9,336 bases of DNA from Verrucomicrobiia bacterium (GTDB taxonomy: Bacteria; Verrucomicrobiota; Verrucomicrobiia; Verrucomicrobiales; Akkermansiaceae): assembly GCA_947460915.1 (NCBI GenBank), contig CANHKJ010000107.1, forward strand, positions 1 through 9,336, given 5' to 3'. The position numbers were made by a program, and so were the translations under genes. Numbering within the stretch: the first letter of the stretch is position 1; each line of letters opens with the position of its first letter. Positions 1 to 6,543 of this stretch are shown here, one piece after another. Below the pieces are notes generated by a model. It was not told where the DNA came from and did not search any database. It was given only the letters and a program-made list of their open reading frames with translations.

Positions 1-1392
1 CGCTTCAGCACCGATGAAACGAGTAAGGCGACATCGATTGCGCGAATCAATGAAGCATGGAAGGACTTGGCGTTCACGCAATTTCACGACATCCTAGCAG
101 GAACCAGTGTGCCATCTTCCTACATCTCTACCCGCCACATGCAGGGGCGGGCCAGCATCGTTGGCGAAGAAGAAATCGTGCGAATTAGTCGCCGTTACGC
201 ACGCAAAACCTTACCCTGCGAAAACGAGCAGCGCTTAGTATTTCTCAATGCATCTGTGCACGAGTTTGATGGCTTCATGGAATGCGAGCCATTTATTGAT
301 TTTGACGACTGGGGTGATCGCTGGTTTGCCGACGAAAATGGCGAGCCCGTGCCCTTTCAATTGATTGCCTCAGAGCCAAGCATGGGTGCTATGGTTCATC
401 GAGTCGTTCTACCTGTAATCATTCCTGCTCAGGGGCAACGCATCCTTTCATTATTGAACAGCGCGAATCGTTCCTCGCTTCCACCGCTGCAGCCTGTGAA
501 GACAAGCGCCAACTCTCTGGCGAGTGGTGATTTGACAGTCACGACTAGCGCCACGGGAATCAGTTCCATTTTGTGGAAAGGCCGTGAACTGCTCGGAGCG
601 GAGGGGCTATCGCTTCATCTGCGTGAAGATCACAGTGATACTTGGGGCTTTCACCAAACTGGCTTCGACGAGGAAATCGTCGCACGTCTCGGTGGACTCG
701 AGTGGAAAGTAGAAGATCAAGGCCCGCTGCGCACCAGAGCTTTTAGCGAACAAAAAATAGGAAATTCCACGATGCGCCTTGCCGTGACGATGTATGCAGG
801 TAGCCCTGAAATTCATTTGCATCTTCAAGTTGTCTTTGCTGAACGATACAAAATTTTACAAATGCCGATTCACTTGGCTATCGCACCTAGCGGATGGACG
901 AGCGGGCAAGCGGGTGGACTCGTGCAGCGTAACGCAGGGGCTGATGAAATGCCTTTCTGCGGATGGGATAGCATTCGTGGCGAGCACTACAATATCAGTC
1001 TGCATACGCCTGATGCCTACAGCTCGCGGTTGTTAGAAGACACGTGGCAGATTTCCCTTCTGCGATCACCACTGATGGCGTGGGCTGGAGATACCGAACT
1101 TCCGCACTCATTTTCACAACGACACTCGGATCAAGGATGGCACGATTTCCATTTTATCATACGCATCGATGATGTGTTAGATACAATTCGTTGTGAAAAG
1201 GTTTCCGATCATCAAGCCAAACCACCAGTTGTCTTTGATCATTACGTAGGCATGAATCGCCCCGCTTGGGGTAATGCACCACCACGAAGATTATGGACAC
1301 CAGACATCCCGCACGCTCGCAGTCTGGGTCACATGAAACACTTGGACGCGATAGCCTCTCAGGGACGCAACTGGGAAGAATCGCCTGATTGA
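1..1392 (+). CDS. GH38 family alpha-mannosidase, C-terminal part (5' end outside window)
   Basis: The reading frame is open from base 1 to TGA at 1390-1392, giving 463 visible residues. The protein probably removes terminal alpha-mannose from glycans. Visible residues 27-36 read QFHDILAGTS, which matches the conserved QFHDILPGxS segment at the end of the GH38 middle helical domain. The segment RLVFLNAS (about 78-85) fits the start of the following beta domain. The stretch from about 175 to 215, with a DGxI-like turn and REDHSDTW (208-215), fits the C-terminal beta-sandwich. The catalytic nucleophile domain and any signal peptide lie left of the window, so activity and location cannot be judged. 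The TTG at 67 begins the longest in-frame ORF with an allowed start codon, but it falls inside the conserved domain and is not the real start. The sugar kinase follows after 27 bases on the same strand, suggesting one operon. Family assignment is firm; mannose specificity is inferred from the family. Confidence 0.85.
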   Translation, partial: RFSTDETSKATSIARINEAWKDLAFTQFHDILAGTSVPSSYISTRHMQGRASIVGEEEIVRISRRYARKTLPCENEQRLVFLNASVHEFDGFMECEPFIDFDDWGDRWFADENGEPVPFQLIASEPSMGAMVHRVVLPVIIPAQGQRILSLLNSANRSSLPPLQPVKTSANSLASGDLTVTTSATGISSILWKGRELLGAEGLSLHLREDHSDTWGFHQTGFDEEIVARLGGLEWKVEDQGPLRTRAFSEQKIGNSTMRLAVTMYAGSPEIHLHLQVVFAERYKILQMPIHLAIAPSGWTSGQAGGLVQRNAGADEMPFCGWDSIRGEHYNISLHTPDAYSSRLLEDTWQISLLRSPLMAWAGDTELPHSFSQRHSDQGWHDFHFIIRIDDVLDTIRCEKVSDHQAKPPVVFDHYVGMNRPAWGNAPPRRLWTPDIPHARSLGHMKHLDAIASQGRNWEESPD

Positions 1393-1419
1393 ACTCACTA
1401 ACGCTTTTCATCACAACGC

Positions 1420-2358
1420 ATGATTCTTGTCGGTGACTTTGGTGGAACCATCGTAAAACTAGGACTCATAGAAAATAACGAGATACTGAGCTATCAAAAG
1501 ATCGCTTCGCCAGCGAGTCGAGTTGCCGCCGATTGGCTGCCCTTGCTCAAGCAATCGATTGAAAGCATGTGTGTCGCGGTAGGGATCAAAATCCAGAATC
1601 TTGAGGGCATGGTTTGGGCTATGCCCATGGTGATTGATCCTGGACTCCGGCGCGCGCGATGGACATTCGGGAAATTTGATGACGCCATGCATGATGAGTT
1701 TACCAACAATGTGGAGCAGTATTTTGGGATACCATTGTTGCTAGAGAATGATGCTCGAGCCGCTGCGATAGGTGAATGGCAAGCGGGTGCAGGCCGCGGC
1801 TACGACGACCTTGTGATGGTGACTTTAGGCACGGGAATAGGCACAGCGGTGATTCAGCAGGGGCAACCATTGCGAGGTCGCAGCGGCATGGCCGGAAATC
1901 TTGGTGGACTCAGCATCACCCACCTCGGGTCATCGGATCATCAAAAAGTAGCACCTGGCTGTATCGAGGGATACGTAGCTTCATGGGCACTACCACAACG
2001 CATAGCTACCTTGACCAGTTATCACCAAAGTTCTTTATCTGCCGAAAAGCTGATCGACTACCGAGCAATTTTTTCCTGTGCCGCTGCTGGAGATTATTTG
2101 GCCATAGAGTTGCGCGAACAGGCCATCAATGCATGGAGCGCTTTGATCATTAACTTCATCCAATCTTTTGACCCTGCCTGCGTGATCATCGGTGGAGGCA
2201 TCATGGCGTCCGCAGACACAATCTTACCGCCCATTCAGTCATACATCAATCGCCATGCCATTCTGAGCGGAGGCGCCGTTGCTATTTTTGCGGCGGAACT
2301 AGAAGACCAAGCCGCGCTACTTGGCTGTGAGTGGATCTGGCGCAACAAAAGCAAGTAG
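1420..2358 (+). CDS. ROK family sugar kinase (312 aa) with altered sugar/zinc motif
   Basis: Predicted cytoplasmic ATP-dependent sugar kinase of usual ROK length. The N-terminal phosphate-binding loop is DFGGT (6-10). The catalytic-base motif is ENDARAAAIGEW (109-120), with D111 as the likely base. LGTGIGTAVI (136-145) is the second ATP-binding loop, and PACVIIGGGI (252-261) is the late adenosine-side motif. The hallmark GxxGExGH segment reads GMAGNLGG (156-163), so the sugar-contacting Glu is Asn and the His is Gly. The usual CxCGxxGCxE zinc cluster is reduced to one cysteine, PGCIEGYVAS (179-188). The substrate may therefore not be glucose, or zinc may be lost. The start is ATG at 1420; no Shine-Dalgarno sequence is visible in the 27-base gap after the mannosidase. 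Context suggests it phosphorylates a sugar freed by that enzyme, such as mannose, but this is inference. A non-kinase ROK role is less likely because there is no N-terminal helix-turn-helix. Confidence 0.88.
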   Translation: MILVGDFGGTIVKLGLIENNEILSYQKIASPASRVAADWLPLLKQSIESMCVAVGIKIQNLEGMVWAMPMVIDPGLRRARWTFGKFDDAMHDEFTNNVEQYFGIPLLLENDARAAAIGEWQAGAGRGYDDLVMVTLGTGIGTAVIQQGQPLRGRSGMAGNLGGLSITHLGSSDHQKVAPGCIEGYVASWALPQRIATLTSYHQSSLSAEKLIDYRAIFSCAAAGDYLAIELREQAINAWSALIINFIQSFDPACVIIGGGIMASADTILPPIQSYINRHAILSGGAVAIFAAELEDQAALLGCEWIWRNKSK

Positions 2359-2359
2359 C
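2316..2359. repeat. 8-bp inverted repeat at the convergent gene ends
   Basis: GCTACTTG at 2316-2323 is exactly complementary in reverse to CAAGTAGC at 2352-2359, separated by 28 bases. The right arm covers the stop codon of the kinase gene, and the convergent gene ends only about 31 bases further on. The repeat could fold as a stem in either transcript, but the loop is long and no T-run follows on either side. It may be a weak transcription end signal, or chance. Confidence 0.25.
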
Positions 2360-2389
2360 CTATACAAACACAAGTACATCGATGCTCCA

Positions 2390-3058
2390 TCAATTTTCGA
2401 CCTCTTTGGGCTTGATGCGTTCATCGACCGATTGATAGGTAATGCGCCCATTCTCGCTTCGGTAAAAAAATATGTAGCAACGGCTATCATCTCGATGCGG
2501 CCATCGCGTGTCATAAAATGGACGAACATCGCCCTCGTGTTGGTAGTAAAAAGTAACCTGATAAAACGGCTTATCAGCTCTTGCTGGAGCTTTGCCAAAC
2601 ACCGCTACGCGCGGCGGAATTTTCACCTTAGCATTTCCCAAGGCTGCACCAATCACCGCGTCCGATGCATTAAAGAACAATAAACCATCGGCACCAAAGA
2701 GCGATTCTTTTGCCTGAATGGCATGAGATTTGAAAATCTTGTTTACTGGTTCTAACAAAATGATAAAATCGTCGCCTTGCTCGGGCAATTGAACTTCGCC
2801 GACAGCGCGATAACCCGACTGCTCTTTTTTGTCTGAAATTGCCCACGAGAAATTGCGACCCGGCGCTGTGAAGGATTCGCTAAGACCACGCGCACCGACC
2901 GCAATTGCATCACCTACAGTTTTGCTACCGATGGCATGCAAACTTACCACTGGCCCACCGGGAACAAGTAGCAAGGCGCGCAATCGAGGGCTGATAGTCT
3001 CTTGCGCTTGGCAATGCAAACTGAAAAAAACCGAAGACAATATAAGTGATTTTGACAT
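2390..3058 (-). CDS. Secreted protein of unknown function (222 aa)
   Basis: I do not recognise a named domain. From ATG at 3056-3058 the protein begins with a short basic N-terminus (MSK), a hydrophobic core (LILSSVFFSLHC) and a plausible signal peptidase I site after QA, so export is likely. The cysteine there is preceded by SLH, which is not a lipobox. The mature part alternates hydrophobic and polar stretches (such as LLLVPGGPVVSLHAIG and GDDFIILLEPVNK) and ends in a charged aromatic region with RWPHRDDSRCYIFFYRS, suggesting a small beta-rich fold. A start at ATG 3091 would add MFSFLITFFYW, but that stretch is extremely AT-rich and has no positive charge, so I prefer 3058. The gene follows the giant prepilin-like gene on the same strand by 48 bases and ends 31 bases from the convergent kinase gene. 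Its role may be linked to the prepilin-like protein; this is inference. Confidence 0.72.
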   Translation of the reverse strand: MSKSLILSSVFFSLHCQAQETISPRLRALLLVPGGPVVSLHAIGSKTVGDAIAVGARGLSESFTAPGRNFSWAISDKKEQSGYRAVGEVQLPEQGDDFIILLEPVNKIFKSHAIQAKESLFGADGLLFFNASDAVIGAALGNAKVKIPPRVAVFGKAPARADKPFYQVTFYYQHEGDVRPFYDTRWPHRDDSRCYIFFYRSENGRITYQSVDERIKPKEVEN

Positions 3059-3106
3059 CCAATAAAAAAAAGTAATTAAAAAACTAAACATAATTCAACG
3101 ATACAT
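3059..3106 (-). promoter_or_regulatory. AT-rich spacer/leader before the small secreted-protein gene
   Basis: These 48 bases contain only 9 G or C (hand count, about 19%), far below the flanking genes. Read on the - strand they hold TTGAAT followed by T-rich tracts, but no convincing -35/-10 pair and no Shine-Dalgarno sequence. The composition suggests an untranslated leader, supporting the start at 3058 over 3091. A promoter is possible but not shown. Confidence 0.3.
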
Positions 3107-6100
3107 TCATGAAACCTCACTTTGTGTGAGATAACGAAAAGAAAACATGTGAAACCTCCGTCCGAAGACGCGATTGATGGGCGAGGTCGCGGGTGCTTGG
3201 TGGGCAAGATCAGTGGAGTCAACGTAATCCGGCACTCGCTGAACTTCGGCCTCACACCAAGCTCGCGCTATCACATTTTTTCCCGAAGAATCTAACGATT
3301 CTCCATAGGCGCGAATCACAAAAGTATCACCTCTGACGTGAATCCATGGACCGATCGACGTCAACAGGTCAGCTTGTTTCACATAGCCCGGCGCACAAAC
3401 CGATTTCGCTCCCGCCTCAGCTTCGGGAAAAGGAAAGCCCTGCGCCACTGCCTCACTCAGCGACAAGGCACGTTGATTCGAACGAAACGCTCGATTGATC
3501 GATACCGAATCATCATCAAGAGCACTCTGCAGCGCACCGGAAAGTGCTAAATTTTTATCCTTACCAGGACGACGATTCACAAAGTCTGATAGCGATAAAA
3601 ACGGTCCACGCAAGCGAACTTGCTTCACCATCGCACGTGCTAACTCTTCAATTTGTTCATCATCGAGCCCACGAAACCCCTTCCATTGATCCCTGTAAGC
3701 AGGATCTGTTAATTCTTGCGGATCGATTTCTCCCGCGCCTGGCAAGAGTAGCGCTGCCACAGGAGTGTTTTCCGAATCAATCATTTCGTTTTCCTTGCCT
3801 GAACTGGGACTGCGTTTCACCGCAACCGGATTTCGCTTGAGACCTGATAAAACGGATCTCCATGCCGACTCCGATGTCGAATTGACATTGAACATTCCAT
3901 CGACCATCAAAAAAGAGGCAGTTTGTTCTGCGGCATCCGGCGCGGGTTTATTCGAAGGAAAAATACGATTTAATAGTTTTTCACGATTTGATGACCATAC
4001 TCTGAAACGCTCATTCGGCAATGCTTGATAAATCTCCTGATCCAGTGAGAGGAATTTTTCTAACCGTTGCTTTTTCTCACGGTAGGCAATGTTTTCATTA
4101 CGATAAACGGAAGTTGTCTGTGAAGAAATCGATGAATAAAAATAGGAGTCCCAGAGCGCTTGGTTGGCGAGGTAGGAATGATCTGCAGCATCTCTCTTCG
4201 CAATGAATCCACGAACATCTGACGGCACAAAACACGATGGCGCAAACGAATTGGATATCGCGTGACTCACGGATGGTTGCAAAAACCAGGATCGTTCTCC
4301 ACGCTGCTGACCAAACCTTGTTCCCTCCGCAGCAGCGTGCTGCAGAGCACCAAGTGAGTGAATTGGTAAACGTGGTATCGACCGTGTCATCACGTGAGAA
4401 ACACCACCAAAGGCGCCGTATTCAGCTCCATAGTATCCTAAGCCGTCGGCATTGCACTCAATGATGGGACTGTTGAGACTATTGACTCGACGCATCCCGA
4501 CTTGTATCGGTGATACACGCACCACGTCAGATGACAAATTGTATAGATCTTGCGATACCGATGTTTCGTTCGCGCGCAACATTGCACGACCAGTAAAACG
4601 TGTGCTTGGATTTGATTTATCAGAAAACATCGGGTCCGCCTCGGTTCTTAATCCGTAGGTGAAAACGCAAATCGGCCACTTATTGTCCTCTAGTTCGGCA
4701 ATCGTCTTAGAAGCCGATAGATCCAAAGGCAAGGTAGGGAAAATTTTGGGGAAACTTGAGGGAGAAATCGCAGATTCACCAGCCATGCGAGAATAGAGGA
4801 GATCGATATTAAAACTTCCCACATAGTTCGTTTTTCCCGAACCATCAATCAGCTCACCGAGATTGTAACTCCAAAGAAACATTCCAGCATCACTCTTACT
4901 CGTGTTCGGGGTCATCGAATATGCGATCCGCTGAGAGCCATTCATCAGTGTTGGATTGGTTTCATAAGGAATGGGATAGGCATAGCCCGATGCGAATTCC
5001 CATCCGAGTTTTCCATCAAATTGCCAAACTCCTTTGCCTGGATTTTTGATTTTTTCGCCGAATCCTTGGGCGATCACTTGTACCTCGCCGGGCCTCATGA
5101 TTAAACTTTGTGCGCGTCCGAGCTGACCATAGAAAAAGAACAACCGATCATTCGATAATTCTTTGATGGATCGACTAAAAGAAGTCTTACTCCCAGCAGG
5201 ACCTTGGCGGAACTGTAAATTCAAATCATACGGAATGGCCCAGCTTTTGAATGTGGCGAAAGCGGATGGTGGAACACGCAGAGAGACATCGAAGGGATTC
5301 CAAATCGTAAAAACCGGATCCGCCACGAGATAAAGATCATACACTTTTTGCGAATTTGCGATACGACTTTTGCTTATCAGTGAGTATAAGAGCGTCAACT
5401 GAAGTCTTGGCAAATGCTTGTAACTGATAAAGGGATCGCTCTTTTGCTCAGCCGTAGCGAGGACAGGTGTTCCTGACGGCATGGGATTTCCATCTGCATG
5501 CGTAAGAGAATTGCTAGAATTCTCAAGCTCACTCCAGATGTTATGATCCACCCACAGCTCACCGAGGTTGATTCCTGGTGTAGATCCCGCAGTATATAAG
5601 GGCGCCACCTCTGGCGAGTTTGCCCTCGGCAATGGAGTTTCCAAAAGAAAGCTCAGATCTTTACGAAATCCGCCATCGCGAACGTTCGTAAGTAAACCCA
5701 ATGACGTCGTTGTAGCATGATGAAAGAGCGGCACCGCCGATTTTCCTAACAGTGCTGTGGTTGCTCCCGTAGGCAATCGATCCAACAGTGACGAATCGAT
5801 GGGAATTTCATCACCGTTAAAAAAAATCTCATGAGCTGCGCGTGGTGAAGACTGAATGCGCGCGACGGCAAGCTCCGATTCATTCGCTGGTGTCACAGCG
5901 CCGCCCAGCTTTGCTTTCATATTTTGGTCACCCACCCACCAAGCACAACGACCCGCTGGCGTTTTGATTAAACCAGCCTCCACTGCTGTGGAATCAGTAT
6001 CGTCCGCAACAAGTGTGACAAGATCCTCAGCAGGCGCAGCTTCTCTAACAGTTTCAATATTTTGAGTCTTGCTTTGATCGCCAGAAATCAGCCAGCGGCG

Positions 6101-6439
6101 AAACATCGGATCAGGGCGTAGCTCTTTTCCTGCAGGCCATGCTTCATACACTGCCACCCACTGCTGACCAGACGACTTGTCTTCTATCGGCAACAATTGA
6201 CCGCCGGGCGCAGAAATCCGCTGATCTGGTCCCAACTCTTTCTGTAGTTCACCAAGTGCCAGCATTAGCGCAAATCGCGCATTCGCACGCGCTAGCGACA
6301 TTGCCTCGCCTCTGGCCGTAGATCTCATCGATACCGAAGACAAACTCAACATCGCAACTACCAATAAAGATAAAATCATCATCAGGGAGAGTGTCATGAC
6401 TAACGTAAATCCTCTTGGTTTGCAAAACAATGGTTTCAT
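3107..6439 (-). CDS. Giant prepilin-type protein, Verru_Chthon cassette protein A-like (about 1110 aa)
   Basis: Numbering starts at ATG 6439. The N-terminus is a type IV prepilin signal: leader MKPLFCKPRG, predicted cut before F11, then FTLVMTLSLMMILSLLVVAM as the hydrophobic helix. Position +5 is Met (M15) instead of the usual Glu, as in GspK-type tip pseudopilins. Next come RANARFALMLALGELQKELG (51-70), AWWVGDQNMKAKL (166-178), ADPVFTIWNPFD (373-384), RGPFLSLSDFVNRR (944-957), GDTFVIRAYGE (1037-1047) and a closing AWCEAEVQRVPDYVD (about 1060-1074). From memory these resemble the Verrucomicrobia-specific cassette protein A family; the function of that family is not known to me. The protein should be an inner-membrane-anchored, mostly periplasmic pseudopilin. 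An in-frame GTG at 6547, overlapping the sulfatase stop and preceded by AGGAGG, would add 36 residues before the leader. I prefer 6439 because the leader length is then normal and the added stretch has only about 31% G+C. Partner cassette genes B, C and D are not in the window. Confidence 0.82.
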   Translation of the reverse strand: MKPLFCKPRGFTLVMTLSLMMILSLLVVAMLSLSSVSMRSTARGEAMSLARANARFALMLALGELQKELGPDQRISAPGGQLLPIEDKSSGQQWVAVYEAWPAGKELRPDPMFRRWLISGDQSKTQNIETVREAAPAEDLVTLVADDTDSTAVEAGLIKTPAGRCAWWVGDQNMKAKLGGAVTPANESELAVARIQSSPRAAHEIFFNGDEIPIDSSLLDRLPTGATTALLGKSAVPLFHHATTTSLGLLTNVRDGGFRKDLSFLLETPLPRANSPEVAPLYTAGSTPGINLGELWVDHNIWSELENSSNSLTHADGNPMPSGTPVLATAEQKSDPFISYKHLPRLQLTLLYSLISKSRIANSQKVYDLYLVADPVFTIWNPFDVSLRVPPSAFATFKSWAIPYDLNLQFRQGPAGSKTSFSRSIKELSNDRLFFFYGQLGRAQSLIMRPGEVQVIAQGFGEKIKNPGKGVWQFDGKLGWEFASGYAYPIPYETNPTLMNGSQRIAYSMTPNTSKSDAGMFLWSYNLGELIDGSGKTNYVGSFNIDLLYSRMAGESAISPSSFPKIFPTLPLDLSASKTIAELEDNKWPICVFTYGLRTEADPMFSDKSNPSTRFTGRAMLRANETSVSQDLYNLSSDVVRVSPIQVGMRRVNSLNSPIIECNADGLGYYGAEYGAFGGVSHVMTRSIPRLPIHSLGALQHAAAEGTRFGQQRGERSWFLQPSVSHAISNSFAPSCFVPSDVRGFIAKRDAADHSYLANQALWDSYFYSSISSQTTSVYRNENIAYREKKQRLEKFLSLDQEIYQALPNERFRVWSSNREKLLNRIFPSNKPAPDAAEQTASFLMVDGMFNVNSTSESAWRSVLSGLKRNPVAVKRSPSSGKENEMIDSENTPVAALLLPGAGEIDPQELTDPAYRDQWKGFRGLDDEQIEELARAMVKQVRLRGPFLSLSDFVNRRPGKDKNLALSGALQSALDDDSVSINRAFRSNQRALSLSEAVAQGFPFPEAEAGAKSVCAPGYVKQADLLTSIGPWIHVRGDTFVIRAYGESLDSSGKNVIARAWCEAEVQRVPDYVDSTDLAHQAPATSPINRVFGRRFHMFSFRYLTQSEVS

Positions 6440-6543
6440 GGTTTTAATCAAAGGTAGATAAAGTATTTTGAATCGATTAATCAGTGTTTTATCATAAAGA
6501 ACGTGAATTCTATTCTGTGTAACACGATGTGAGTATGATCTCT
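6440..6543 (-). other. AT-rich stretch between sulfatase stop and prepilin-like ATG
   Basis: Together with the four bases up to 6547, this stretch has 33 G or C in 108 (hand count, about 31%), against 30 in 60 within the gene at 6301-6360. It is open in the frame of the prepilin-like gene, so it is either a 36-codon N-terminal extension or an untranslated leader. On the - strand it holds TATGAT (plus positions 6491-6496), a possible -10 element, but no -35 at proper spacing. AATCGATT and GATTAATC (6471-6482) are overlapping palindromes of uncertain meaning. Confidence 0.3.

Noticed and set aside
67..69. TTG as the start of the mannosidase coding region
   Set aside because: The frame is open to base 1 and the preceding residues fit the conserved GH38 helical domain (NEAWKDL before AFTQFHDIL), so the gene is simply cut by the window edge.
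1776..2153. Overlapping + strand ORF within the kinase gene
   Set aside because: It lies wholly inside a well-supported gene in another frame and its product has no recognisable pattern.
3059..3091. ATG at 3091 as start of the small secreted protein
   Set aside because: It adds MFSFLITFFYW from a very AT-rich stretch without positive charge, while the ATG at 3058 gives a normal signal peptide. It remains possible.
3116..3130. Stem CTCAC-TTTGT-GTGAG as a terminator of the prepilin-like gene
   Set aside because: The stem is only 5 bp, lies inside the final codons, and is followed by GTTTC without a T-run in the transcribed direction.
3338..4658. Cluster of short + strand ORFs opposite the prepilin-like gene
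   Set aside because: They overlap each other and the well-supported - strand gene; the products look basic and low in structure, as expected for antisense shadows.
6491..6496. TATGAT as a confident promoter for the prepilin-like gene
   Set aside because: No acceptable -35 element is found at 16-18 bases upstream on the - strand, so it is left only as a note.
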